Source: Paenibacillus_AR mesotrionivorans (lineage in GTDB: Bacteria; Bacillota; Bacilli; Paenibacillales; NBRC-103111). Taken from it: a stretch of DNA of 64,000 nt. The position numbers and the translations under genes are program-made. Under the pieces are notes generated by a model. The model saw only the letters and a program-made list of their open reading frames with translations, was not told the DNA's origin and made no database searches. Positions 36,629-45,206 of this stretch are shown here, piece after piece (within the stretch, counting starts at the first letter, position 1; each line of letters starts with the position of its first letter). Where the stretch lies: the NCBI RefSeq assembly GCF_046098205.1, contig NZ_JBJURJ010000029.1, positions 3,616-67,615 on the forward strand. Direction: 5' to 3'.

Positions 36629-37321
36629 TTAGCGGTAAGCAGCAATGTTGAGCTTCACGCTCGGGCCCATAGTAGAGGACACGGCAGCGCTCTTCAGGTA
36701 TACACCCTTAGCTGCAGCAGGCTTGGCACGAACAAGCGCATCAATCAGGGCCTTCAGGTTTTCATTCAGCTTGTCGGCGTCGAAGGAAGCCTTGCCGATA
36801 GGAGCATGAATTTGACCGGCTCTGTCGAGACGATATTCGATTTTACCTGCTTTGATTTCACCGATGGCTTTGGTTACGTCAAATGTAACGGTACCGGCCT
36901 TGGGGTTCGGCATCAAGCCTTTACCACCGAGGATACGGCCCAGCTTACCTACTTCGCTCATCATGTCCGGTGTAGCCACGCAGACATCAAAGTCGAACCA
37001 GCCTTGCTGGATTTTGTTGATCATGTCAGCATCGCCAACGAAATCGGCTCCGGCAGCTTCCGCTTCCTTTGCTTTGTCACCTTTGGCGAATACAAGCACA
37101 CGCTTGGTTTTGCCTGTGCCGTGGGGCAGTACAACTACGCCGCGGACAGCTTGGTCTTGCTTCTTGGGGTCTACGCCCAGACGAACGGCAACCTCAACGG
37201 TTTCGTCGAACTTGGCAGTAGCCATTTTCTTCACGAGCTCAACAGCTTCTGCAGCTTCGTAAAACGCTTCTGCGTTTACGTTTTTAGCTGCTTCGGCATA
37301 CTTCTTACCGTGTTTAGCCAT
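36629..37321 (-). CDS. rplA: 50S ribosomal protein L1
   Basis: 230 residues from ATG 37321. VAVRLGVDPKKQDQAVRGVV and LGRILGGKGLMPNPKAGTVT are L1 signatures. Forms the mobile L1 stalk at the E site. An upstream in-frame start at 37363 is excluded by GGAGGAA placement and family length. Confidence 0.98.
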   Translation of the reverse strand: MAKHGKKYAEAAKNVNAEAFYEAAEAVELVKKMATAKFDETVEVAVRLGVDPKKQDQAVRGVVVLPHGTGKTKRVLVFAKGDKAKEAEAAGADFVGDADMINKIQQGWFDFDVCVATPDMMSEVGKLGRILGGKGLMPNPKAGTVTFDVTKAIGEIKAGKIEYRLDRAGQIHAPIGKASFDADKLNENLKALIDALVRAKPAAAKGVYLKSAAVSSTMGPSVKLNIAAYR

Positions 37322-37382
37322 GTACGGTTCCTCCTTTGTGGTGTTAGCGGAATATCCTCCCACTTGGTCAAACGGTGAAGAC

Positions 37383-37808
37383 TTAGTCTTCGATTACGAT
37401 ACCCATGCTGCGGGCAGTGCCTTCAACCATGCGCATAGCCGCTTCTACGGAAGCTGCGTTCAGGTCGGGCATTTTTTGTTCGGCGATCTCACGCACCTTA
37501 GCGCGCTTGATGGTTGCCACTTTCTTCTTGTTAGGTTCGCCGGATCCCTTAGGAACGTTGGCGGCTACACGAAGCAGAACGGCTGCGGGCGGAGTTTTGG
37601 TTTCGAATGTAAAGGAACGGTCCTCGAATACTGTGATAACAACCGGAATAATCAGGCCGGCTTGATCAGCGGTACGGGCATTGAATTCCTTACAGAACGC
37701 CATAATGTTCACGCCTGCTTGACCCAGTGCAGGACCGATCGGCGGTGCCGGATTCGCTTTACCTGCTGCAACTTGGAGCTTCACCATTTTGATAACTTTC
37801 TTTGCCAT
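37383..37808 (-). CDS. rplK: 50S ribosomal protein L11
   Basis: 141 residues from ATG 37808. VAAGKANPAPPIGPALGQAG near residue 13 and the rRNA-binding C-terminal domain identify it; thiostrepton and RelA act here in other bacteria. AAGGAGGTG upstream fixes the start. The 202-bp gap to nusG holds GC-rich stems (for example GGCGCA/TGCGCC) and no gene or clear promoter. Confidence 0.98.
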   Translation of the reverse strand: MAKKVIKMVKLQVAAGKANPAPPIGPALGQAGVNIMAFCKEFNARTADQAGLIIPVVITVFEDRSFTFETKTPPAAVLLRVAANVPKGSGEPNKKKVATIKRAKVREIAEQKMPDLNAASVEAAMRMVEGTARSMGIVIED

Positions 37809-38010
37809 TGCTAGACACCTCCTTGCGAAATGTGGTACAGATGGGGTGCTGCCCCTCCCACCGCGGTTAGGCGCAGATGCGCCAGCCGCAAACACCGGCC
37901 GTTTCATACCGAAACCGGCCAGAGCGAATCCACGCTGCCGTGTGTGTCACTGCCGGCAGCCCGCATGCAAATAGTCCGCGGGAAATCCCGCTTCCATGCG
38001 GCGGATGCAT

Positions 38011-38544
38011 TTATACTTTCTCCACCTGAGTAAATTCCAGCTCAAGCGGTGTTTCCCTGCCGAACATGTTGACATGAACCTTCAGCTTCATCTTTTCCGG
38101 CAGAATTTCTTCTACGGAGCCGACAAAATTGGCGAAAGGACCCACTTTGACACGGACCATTTCTTTCAGCTCAAAGTCAATTTTCGGCTTCGGCTCTTCC
38201 ATACCCATATGCTTCAGGATGGATTCCACTTCCTCGGGAAGCAGAGCGGTCGGCTTCGAGCCGGAGCCGGTAGAACCGACAAACCCTGTTACACCGGGCG
38301 TATTGCGGACAACATACCAAGACTCGTCCGTCTGGATCATCTCCACCAATACATAACCAGGGTAAACCTTGCGTTGAACCGTCTTCTTCTTGCCGTCCTT
38401 GTTCACTACTTCTTCTTCAGTAGGAACCAGGGCACGGAAGATCTTGTCCTGCATGTTCATGGACTCGACGCGCTTTTCCAGGTTTGCCTTAACCTTGTTT
38501 TCGTAACCCGAATACGTGTGGACGACATACCATCTTTTCTCCAT
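38011..38544 (-). CDS. nusG: Transcription termination/antitermination factor NusG
   Basis: 177 residues. The NGN domain starts MEKRWYVVHTYSGYENKVKA, and the KOW motif VRVKVGPFANFVGSVEEILP is at about 128-147. Links RNA polymerase with the ribosome or Rho. ATG at 38544, 12 bp after secE. Confidence 0.98.
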   Translation of the reverse strand: MEKRWYVVHTYSGYENKVKANLEKRVESMNMQDKIFRALVPTEEEVVNKDGKKKTVQRKVYPGYVLVEMIQTDESWYVVRNTPGVTGFVGSTGSGSKPTALLPEEVESILKHMGMEEPKPKIDFELKEMVRVKVGPFANFVGSVEEILPEKMKLKVHVNMFGRETPLELEFTQVEKV

Positions 38545-38556
38545 TGATGCCGGCCC

Positions 38557-38769
38557 CTATTCCGTGACCAGGCGAATCAGCTCGGAGATGCCCAGGTCAA
38601 GAACGTAAAAGTACAGGGTAACAAACAGCACCGTACCAACAACAACCAGCGTATAGCTGATCATTTCTTTTCTGGTAGGCCACTTGACTTTCTTGAGCTC
38701 GGACCAGGCATCGGCGAAGAAGCCGAAAAAGGAACCGAAGCTACGCTTCATTTTGTCCACAAAAGCCAC
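38557..38769 (-). CDS. secE: Protein translocase subunit SecE
   Basis: 70 residues. The amphipathic segment DAWSELKKVKWPTRKEMISY precedes a single C-terminal membrane helix (about 40-60), the core SecE pattern. GTG start at 38769 with GGAGGT six bases upstream; an ATG at 38751 is possible. Between rpmG and nusG. Confidence 0.95.
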   Translation of the reverse strand: MAFVDKMKRSFGSFFGFFADAWSELKKVKWPTRKEMISYTLVVVGTVLFVTLYFYVLDLGISELIRLVTE

Positions 38770-38787
38770 GACTGCACCTCCAAAAGC

Positions 38788-38937
38788 TTACCGAGTTTCG
38801 CGATGGACTGTAGGTTCATTGCAATACTTGCAATACTTCTTCAGTTCCATGCGGTCCGGATTATTCCGCTTGTTCTTGTTGGACGTATAGTTCCGTTGTT
38901 TGCAGTTCGTGCAAGCCAAAGTAATGATAACCCGCAT
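38788..38937 (-). CDS. rpmG: 50S ribosomal protein L33, zinc-binding type
   Basis: 49 residues: MRVIITLACTNCKQRNYTSN to YCNEPTVHRETR. Two CxxC pairs (CTNC at 9-12 and CKYC at 36-39) mark the zinc form. ATG at 38937 after GGGAGGTG. First gene of rpmG-secE-nusG. Confidence 0.97.
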   Translation of the reverse strand: MRVIITLACTNCKQRNYTSNKNKRNNPDRMELKKYCKYCNEPTVHRETR

Positions 38938-39023
38938 GTTTACACCTCCCATAGACAACCTGAACTAATTAAAAACCCTGATTGTCTGGGACTCGCGTCT
39001 TAACAATTTAGGGTTACTAAAGC

Positions 39024-39052
39024 ATTCTATCATAGCGGGATATTCGTGTCAA
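39024..39052 (-). promoter_or_regulatory. Sigma-A promoter of rpmG-secE-nusG
   Basis: Minus strand TTGACA (perfect), 17-nt spacer, TAGAAT, about 87 bp before rpmG. The rest of the 335-bp gap (38938-39272) holds only the terminator of the AraC gene. Confidence 0.8.
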
Positions 39053-39211
39053 GGAACCATTTCTCGCCAACACGCTTCCAAGGCCCGCTCCCGCCGCCGA
39101 CAGCCTGCTTGTTTCGTTCCGGCCGCTCCATCGCGTCTCTTGATTGCTTGCTAGTATTGCCCGTAGAGTTGCAGGATAAACCTGAACACACAGCCTTCCC
39201 CTTATACGCGG

Positions 39212-39259
39212 CAAAAAGAAAGCGTGCGGACAAGGCTCTCTTAAGCCCGTCCGCACGCT
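39212..39259 (-). terminator. Intrinsic terminator after the AraC-family gene
   Basis: Minus strand AGCGTGCGGAC and GTCCGCACGCT are perfect 11-bp arms followed by TTCTTTTT. Confidence 0.85.
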
Positions 39260-39272
39260 GTCCCTATCTTAT

Positions 39273-40253
39273 CTAGAGCGGCTTGACCGGAACGCAGATG
39301 TCGACGGCAAACCGTCCTTCGGCGTCAGGCTCCGGCTCCGGGTACATTTCGAAGCATGGCCCGTCATCCGGAGCAAAGCCGGAATCCGGCAGCCAGGTGC
39401 CGTATACCCAGGCCCAGGCCTCCGAGAAATCTTTTACCCCCAGCCGGAACCGGGCGAAGGCGTATTTGCCCGCGGCAAGGGTCATTTTGCCGATGTCCCC
39501 GTCCACCTGGGTATCCTCCGGCACGGTGATGCATACGCTGACGCGCAGCTTGTCTTCCTCGGTAATATCCGGGCTGTCATGGTACATGATCAGATGCTGG
39601 GTTTCGGGGAAGCGGATCAGCCCGCGGGCGCCTGCCCACTTGAACAGCTTATCATTCAACCGTTGAAACAGCTCCCCATCCCCCGCATACGGGCCCACAT
39701 AGCGCACATAAGCCAGGGTCCACTCGGGAATTTCCTTTACCGTTACCGTCGTTGTTTTCTGTTCCATTTCATACCTCCAGATTTGAGTATGGCCTGCATA
39801 CTCAATATAAACCTTGGAGGCCGCGGCCGATTTCCCCGGATTGCGTTCCGCCTTGCTTCCGTTGCGGTCCGTTATACCGAAATTGCTATTGCCCCCCGCC
39901 GCTTTGCTCCGCCATTCGGTGGGGGTGACGCCGAAGCGCTGCCGGAAGCCCCTGGCAAAGGAGGAGGAACCGCCAAAGCCCGTCTCCAGCGCCGCCTCGG
40001 TGACACTGACTCCGGGATCACTGGCCAAGAGGAGGGCCGCCTTCTCCAGCCGCAGCCGCTGAATAAAGCCGAACAGGGTTTCCCCCGTCTGGCTTGCGAA
40101 GATCCGGTGGAAGTGATACTTGGAGAATCCCGCCACCCGGGAAAGCTCCTCTAAGGTCAGCGGATCGGCAAGGTGGTTATCAATATAATCCATCACGCTG
40201 TGGACCCGCGCGGCATATTCTCTGGCATTGCCTGCCAACTGCTCCCTTTCCAT
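39273..40253 (-). CDS. AraC-family regulator with GyrI-like effector domain
   Basis: 326 residues. Two helix-turn-helix motifs occupy residues 12-112 (LTLEELSRVAGFSKYHFHRI and ALETGFGGSSSFARGFRQRF). A linker follows, then a GyrI-like small-molecule-binding domain from about residue 165 (TTVTVKEIPEWTLAYVRYVG). This is the Rob/BmrR-like arrangement. The effector is unknown; such domains bind drugs or other amphipathic compounds. ATG at 40253 after GGGAGGGTG. It is divergent from leucine dehydrogenase across 187 bp, so it may regulate that gene or itself. Confidence 0.88.
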   Translation of the reverse strand: MEREQLAGNAREYAARVHSVMDYIDNHLADPLTLEELSRVAGFSKYHFHRIFASQTGETLFGFIQRLRLEKAALLLASDPGVSVTEAALETGFGGSSSFARGFRQRFGVTPTEWRSKAAGGNSNFGITDRNGSKAERNPGKSAAASKVYIEYAGHTQIWRYEMEQKTTTVTVKEIPEWTLAYVRYVGPYAGDGELFQRLNDKLFKWAGARGLIRFPETQHLIMYHDSPDITEEDKLRVSVCITVPEDTQVDGDIGKMTLAAGKYAFARFRLGVKDFSEAWAWVYGTWLPDSGFAPDDGPCFEMYPEPEPDAEGRFAVDICVPVKPL

Positions 40254-40440
40254 AACACCCTCCCGACAACTGCTATTTATTGGGTAATAGTCCGTTAATA
40301 AGAATTCCCGTTCATCTTACCACGGCCGCCTTCTTGACGAAAGGCCCCGCCCGTCTTAGGCTGATAAAGAGATCCTAAAGAGCAGGGTTTTGCATATACA
40401 CCCTAGGATAGACGGTACATATCAGGAAGGTGGAAGCGCC

Positions 40441-41517
40441 ATGAAGCTGTTTGAAGTGATGGAGAAGGATGATTACGAACAAGTGGTGTTTTGTCAGGAC
40501 AAGGCCTCCGGCCTCAAAGCGATTATCGCCATCCATGACACCACGCTGGGCCCCGCTTTGGGCGGCACCCGCATGTGGAATTACGCTTCCGAGGAGGAGG
40601 CGCTGACGGACGTGCTCCGGCTGGCCCGGGGTATGACCTACAAGAATGCGGCGGCGGGGCTAGCGCTGGGCGGCGGCAAAACTGTCATCATCGGCGATTC
40701 CAAGACTGCGAAGAATGAAGCGATGTTCCGGGCCTTCGGACATTATGTGCAGGGCCTGTCAGGCCGTTATATTACCGCCGAGGACGTGGGCACCTGCGTG
40801 GAGGACATGGAGATTGTAAGCGAGCATACGCAATACGTTGCAGGGCTGGGCAAGTCCCGAGGCTCCTCAGGCGATCCGTCCCCCGCTACCGCCTATGGCG
40901 TATATGTGGGCATGAAGGCGGCGGCGCGGGAAGCCTTCGGCTCGGACAGCCTGTCCGGCCTGACGGTGGCTGTGCAGGGTGTTGGCCATGTCGGCTACTA
41001 TCTCTGCAAGCACCTGCACCAGGAAGGGGCCCGGATCGTTGCGGCAGACCTGAACAAGGAAGCCTTGGCACGGGTAGAGGCGGAATTCGGGGCGGCCATC
41101 GTCAGCCCGGACGCCATCTACGGCGCAGCTTGCGATATTTATGCGCCCTGTGCCTTGGGTGCTACGCTGAACGACGCCACCATTCCGGTACTGAAGGCCA
41201 AGGTGGTCTCCGGCGCGGCCAACAATCAGCTGAAGGAGCCGCGGCACGGTCTGGCGCTGGCGGAGCGGGGCATTCTCTATGCACCCGACTATGTCATTAA
41301 TGCAGGCGGCGTGATCAACATTGCCAACGAACAAGGCGGCTACAATGAGGAGCGGGCTTACCTCCAGGTAGCCAATATCCGCCAGAACCTGGAGGAAGTG
41401 TTCCGCATCGCCGCGGTTGAAAAGATGCTTCCCCACGAAGCGGCCGACCGCCTGGCAGAGAACCGGCTGGCAAACGCCAAAAGCTTGGCCGGCGGCAAAA
41501 GCGGCTGCCTCTGCTGA
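40441..41517 (+). CDS. bcd: Leucine dehydrogenase
   Basis: 358 residues. Closely follows Bacillus leucine dehydrogenase: substrate lysine K68 in GMTYKNAAAG and catalytic K80 in GGGKTVI fall at the exact family positions. The NAD fold carries VQGVGHVGYYLCKHLHQEGA, and VISGSANNQL-type VVSGAANNQLKEPRHG is present. Oxidatively deaminates branched-chain amino acids to 2-oxo acids. The ATG at 40441 has GGAAGGTGG upstream; an ATG at 40390 in frame is less likely. The C-terminus is short and ends CLC. No bkd genes lie nearby, and no promoter is convincing. Confidence 0.9.
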   Translation: MKLFEVMEKDDYEQVVFCQDKASGLKAIIAIHDTTLGPALGGTRMWNYASEEEALTDVLRLARGMTYKNAAAGLALGGGKTVIIGDSKTAKNEAMFRAFGHYVQGLSGRYITAEDVGTCVEDMEIVSEHTQYVAGLGKSRGSSGDPSPATAYGVYVGMKAAAREAFGSDSLSGLTVAVQGVGHVGYYLCKHLHQEGARIVAADLNKEALARVEAEFGAAIVSPDAIYGAACDIYAPCALGATLNDATIPVLKAKVVSGAANNQLKEPRHGLALAERGILYAPDYVINAGGVINIANEQGGYNEERAYLQVANIRQNLEEVFRIAAVEKMLPHEAADRLAENRLANAKSLAGGKSGCLC

Positions 41518-41550
41518 TCCTCCCGCTGCTCGTCTAACCCACACGCCAAA

Positions 41551-41574
41551 AGCCCGGACCACATGGTCCGGGCT
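41551..41574. terminator. Bidirectional terminator between leucine dehydrogenase and DUF1861 gene
   Basis: AGCCCGGACCA, two bases, TGGTCCGGGCT: an 11-bp perfect stem in the 73-bp gap between converging genes. U-tracts on both sides are short. Confidence 0.75.
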
Positions 41575-41590
41575 CTCTTGATATTGCCGT

Positions 41591-42553
41591 TCAGCGTGCG
41601 CCTGTCCATAACGCCCCATGCCCTGCAAAGGGATAGTCGATGGTGATACGCCCCGTCTGACAGTCGCCTATGCCGCTGTACAAATCGGCCTTCCCGTCCG
41701 GACGCATGACGATGCCCGAAGCGAAGACGCAATCTGTCAGGTATGGCTTTTTGGCCGGCCCCGGCGGATAGCAGGAACGGCTGCCGATGAGATGGAGATC
41801 TGCAGACTTGCGGGTGGCCGGATCGAAGACAAAGGCCATGTTCATGTATACCCGCTGCTCTCCCCCGTGCTCATCCTGATCCCGGTAGCAGATGTGGCCG
41901 ATAATGCCGATTTTGCCGCTGTCCAAGAGATACGCCTGATTGACGCCGCCCCATTCGCCTTCCCCGAAGATGCCCTGAATGTAAGGTGCGTTGGCGATCA
42001 CATCCGCCGTCAGCTCATCCAGACTGTTGATGACCGTGAAGCCGATCATGGACTCACTGCCATACTTGCCTCTCAATTCGCTGTTGCGCGGCCGGGAGAA
42101 TACGCCGATCCTGCCATCAGCCAGGGGAACAAGGCGGATATCCTTCATTTTGTCCGGCCCCGTGGTGAAATAGTACAAATCATGGAGGTCCGTTCCCCGG
42201 AAAAAGTAACCGAAGAAGGTGCTGTATGATCCACGGTCATATTGCACATGTGTACCGCCCAGCACCAGCTCATCGCCAATCTCCGCGATATAAGGATCCT
42301 CCAGCGTGTAGATCATACTATTCTCGACTGTTGTCCACTCGTCTGGTCCCGTTTCCTCGAACAGGCGGACCCAGGAGCGGGCCCACTCCTGGCGGCGTTC
42401 CACCCGCCCGAACAAATAGCGCTTTCCGTTTCGGATGAACGGAATGGATACATTGTACACATCAAAGCCATCCACACCATGAAATCGCAGGGTTGCACTT
42501 TCGTAAATCCGTTTCTGCTCTTCAAATTCCGCCTTCCGCTGCTTCAAAGTCAA
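41591..42553 (-). CDS. DUF1861-family beta-propeller protein, glycosidase-like
   Basis: About 320 residues. Repeated short beta motifs (RYLFGRVERRQEWARSW, EDPYIAEIGDELVLGGTHVQ, RIGVFSRPRNSELRGKYG, DCVFASGIVMRPDGKADLYS) give the pattern of a five-bladed propeller like those of GH43/GH130 enzymes and DUF1861. No signal peptide, so it is cytoplasmic. It follows the binding-protein gene of a sugar-type ABC importer, suggesting it acts on the imported oligosaccharide. The start is uncertain: TTG at 42553 after GAGGTGG is favoured; the frame is open to 42568. Catalytic activity is unproven. Confidence 0.65.
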   Translation of the reverse strand: MTLKQRKAEFEEQKRIYESATLRFHGVDGFDVYNVSIPFIRNGKRYLFGRVERRQEWARSWVRLFEETGPDEWTTVENSMIYTLEDPYIAEIGDELVLGGTHVQYDRGSYSTFFGYFFRGTDLHDLYYFTTGPDKMKDIRLVPLADGRIGVFSRPRNSELRGKYGSESMIGFTVINSLDELTADVIANAPYIQGIFGEGEWGGVNQAYLLDSGKIGIIGHICYRDQDEHGGEQRVYMNMAFVFDPATRKSADLHLIGSRSCYPPGPAKKPYLTDCVFASGIVMRPDGKADLYSGIGDCQTGRITIDYPFAGHGALWTGAR

Positions 42554-42698
42554 TCCTGTCCACCTCAATTCGTTTGCCTGCCGGGAGTTTAGCCGACCGA
42601 GTTGTAGACGAATGCATATTCATCGGGTTTCATTCCTTACCGGGAAAGGAGTGCCTTTGGAGGCTCAAACACGTTTTGTCGGCCAGACTCTCAGTATG

Positions 42699-44261
42699 TT
42701 ATTTCCCCAGCTTGTTCATGAACTCGATATATTCCTTCTCGGCATCCGCTGTGGCCGGGTACCACTTCTTCTCCAGGAAGCTCTTCAGTTGATCCACCGT
42801 AATCTCACCTGTAATATATTTCTGCTCCTGCTCATCCTTTTCCTTTATCAGGTCGGGAATGGTGTTGCCCAGGTTCAAGAGCTTGGGCGAACGGACAGCC
42901 GGCACATTCACGGTTGTCATCTTCTTTTGCGCGGCAGTCCATTGCTCCTTGAACTTGGCCAGCTTCTCGGGCGAATCGGCATTCTCAATGATCGCGCCTT
43001 CCCCGTTAATGGCATTGGCCAATGTCATATAGGTGCTGGTCAGCGTATTCACCTTGGCGGCTTGCTCCGTGCTGCGGACGAGAGCCTTGCTTGCGGGATC
43101 ATAGCTGTCATAAGTCAGACCCTTCAACCCGATCTGGAACAAGGCATTCGCTTCCGGCGTATTGCCCCAATCCAGGAAACGCAGCACTTCATCCACATTT
43201 TTGCTGTTCTTGCTGATCATCCAGCCGCCCCAGGTGGCGACGGTCACCAGATTCCGTGCCTCTCCCTTGCTGTTCTTCAGCACACCATGATAGGTAAACT
43301 TTTTGTCGGCATCCTTGTCCCGGCCCAGATTAACCATAACACCATATTGATGGGAAGGCACCATGCCCACTTTCCCCTGATTCAGCTTCTCCAGATCCAC
43401 ATACGACTTGTTGATGATAAATTCGGGATCAATAATCTTTTCGCTATGCAGCTGCTTCAGGTAGGTCAGATAAGGAAGATACCCGGACATTTTCTCCTTG
43501 ATCTTATAATTTCCATCCGTATCCTTCACCCCGTTCACCAATGGCAAATCGAAAGCGCCGGCGATGAAGTTGGTAGGCGCCCACACACCAATCTGGCTCA
43601 GCCCAAAGGTATCCGCCTTGCCGTTGCCGTCCGGGTCGTTCTTGGTGAACGCCCGCAGCACATTGGTCAGCTCATCCAGGGTTTCCGGAGCCTTCAGCCC
43701 CAGCTTATCCAGCCACACCTGGTTGACCATATAGCCCCAATGGTTGACGATATTGGTTCTGGGAATCACGTATATCTTGCCGTCGTTTACAGACTTGACG
43801 CTGTCCCACATTTCCTTGGTGATATTCTTCATCAGATTGGGATACTTGGAGATCTTATCATCCAAGGGAAGCAGCAAACCGTTCTGCGCCCAGGTTTCCA
43901 TGCTGGCATCGGCGCCGCCCCAGTTATAAATCAAATCGGGGAGTTCGCCCGACGCCATCATTACCTTCAGCTTATCGGTGTAATTGTTGATGGGAGGCGC
44001 TTCGATGGAGAGCTTCACATTGGCCAGCTTCTCCGCCTCGGCGACCACCGGGTTATTCTCCACTACAATTCCTGCATTCACCCGGTTGAACATCTTGATG
44101 GTTACCGGAGCTTTGGCCGCCGGGCTTGATCCATTGGAGGCACCCGGATTGGCAGTGCCTGCGCTGTCTTTGTCACCGCTTCCACAACCGGACACAACTG
44201 CAGTCAAAACCAGGGTGGACGCCAGCAAACTTGCAGAAAGCTTGTTTGATCTAGTCAACAC
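42699..44261 (-). CDS. ABC transporter substrate-binding lipoprotein (family 1, LplA-like)
   Basis: 520 residues. The signal peptide ends in the lipobox VVSGCG, with C26 the lipidated residue, followed by a Gly/Ser/Asp linker. The remainder is a large extracellular binding protein of the type common in Paenibacillus carbohydrate uptake (segments LPDLIYNWGGADASMETW, RGEARNL-like KGEARNLVTVATWGGWMISK). The ligand is probably an oligosaccharide. GTG start at 44261 after AAGGGGAG. Third gene after two permeases; 78 bp separate it from the second. Confidence 0.9.
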   Translation of the reverse strand: MLTRSNKLSASLLASTLVLTAVVSGCGSGDKDSAGTANPGASNGSSPAAKAPVTIKMFNRVNAGIVVENNPVVAEAEKLANVKLSIEAPPINNYTDKLKVMMASGELPDLIYNWGGADASMETWAQNGLLLPLDDKISKYPNLMKNITKEMWDSVKSVNDGKIYVIPRTNIVNHWGYMVNQVWLDKLGLKAPETLDELTNVLRAFTKNDPDGNGKADTFGLSQIGVWAPTNFIAGAFDLPLVNGVKDTDGNYKIKEKMSGYLPYLTYLKQLHSEKIIDPEFIINKSYVDLEKLNQGKVGMVPSHQYGVMVNLGRDKDADKKFTYHGVLKNSKGEARNLVTVATWGGWMISKNSKNVDEVLRFLDWGNTPEANALFQIGLKGLTYDSYDPASKALVRSTEQAAKVNTLTSTYMTLANAINGEGAIIENADSPEKLAKFKEQWTAAQKKMTTVNVPAVRSPKLLNLGNTIPDLIKEKDEQEQKYITGEITVDQLKSFLEKKWYPATADAEKEYIEFMNKLGK

Positions 44262-44339
44262 AAATCTCCCCTTTATCCTGATTATCTATTACAACTGCCA
44301 TAACTGTCGCAGCTATAACCCAGCAAACGCTTAAGGCAC

Positions 44340-45206
44340 TCATCCTTTAATGGACCCCACCAGCAACCCTTTCATGAAAAACCGCTGCAAAAACGGATAC
44401 ACCAGAATAATGGGCAATGTGGCAAATACAATAATCGCCATCTTCAGTGTGAATTCCGTTACACTACCCGTATCCATCATATCCCGTGCTAACCCTCCGT
44501 CCTCCACCACCAAATCCCGCAGAATAAGCATCAACGGCCACAAGCTGCGTTTGGAGGTATAGATAATGGCGGAGAAGAACGTGTTCCACTGACCCACTGC
44601 ATGAAAAATAACGAATGTCGCAATCGCCGGCTTGGACAGCGGGATAATAATCTTGAACAGCACTTTGATTTCATTGGCCCCGTCGATATAAGCGGATTCC
44701 TCCAGACTGGGAGGGATGGAACCGATGAAGTTTTTCATCAGAATCAAGTTATACGCTCCCAATACTCCAGGCAGGATCAAGCTCCAGATGGTATTGTACA
44801 AGCCCAGCGTCTTAATCAGGTAGAAGTTGGGAATGAGACCGCCGTTAAAAAACATGGTGAACACGATGAACGCCAGAATGATATTCCGGCCCTTCAGGTC
44901 CGGCTTGGACAACGGGTATGCGGAAATGACCATCAAGAAAATATTCAGCGCTACGCCAACAAGCGTAATCAGCACCGTCACCTTGTATCCGCTCCACATG
45001 AGCGGCATCTGGAAAATTTGCTTGTATGCGCCAAACTCCAGACGGCTGGGGATCATCCGCAGCGGATGCTCCAGATACTCCGTATAGGGTGTCACCGAGA
45101 AGGCGACGACATAAAGAAAGGGAAACAAACATGCCAGGGAAAACAAGGTCACAAAGATATAGTTGAACAAGCTGAACACGCGATCGCCTATGCCGTTGTT
45201 TACCAT
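44340..45206 (-). CDS. Carbohydrate ABC transporter permease (LplC/YtcP-like)
   Basis: 288 residues with about six membrane helices. The EAA loop ESAYIDGANEIKVLFKIIIP near residue 180 is the ATPase-contact motif of type I importers. ATG at 45206 follows AAGGAGGA and overlaps the end of the other permease by 7 bp, so the two form a heterodimeric channel. No ATPase gene is nearby; in such Firmicutes systems a shared MsmX-type ATPase encoded elsewhere is usual. Confidence 0.92.
   Translation of the reverse strand: MVNNGIGDRVFSLFNYIFVTLFSLACLFPFLYVVAFSVTPYTEYLEHPLRMIPSRLEFGAYKQIFQMPLMWSGYKVTVLITLVGVALNIFLMVISAYPLSKPDLKGRNIILAFIVFTMFFNGGLIPNFYLIKTLGLYNTIWSLILPGVLGAYNLILMKNFIGSIPPSLEESAYIDGANEIKVLFKIIIPLSKPAIATFVIFHAVGQWNTFFSAIIYTSKRSLWPLMLILRDLVVEDGGLARDMMDTGSVTEFTLKMAIIVFATLPIILVYPFLQRFFMKGLLVGSIKG

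Noticed and set aside
38938..39272. Small ORFs of 60-79 codons upstream of rpmG
   Set aside because: They overlap the rpmG promoter and the AraC terminator, lack ribosome binding sites and resemble nothing known.
40254..40440. Sigma-54 promoter for leucine dehydrogenase, as in Bacillus bkd operons
   Set aside because: A TTGCA lies near 40391, but no TGGCAC partner is found at the right spacing, and no bkd genes or BkdR are present.
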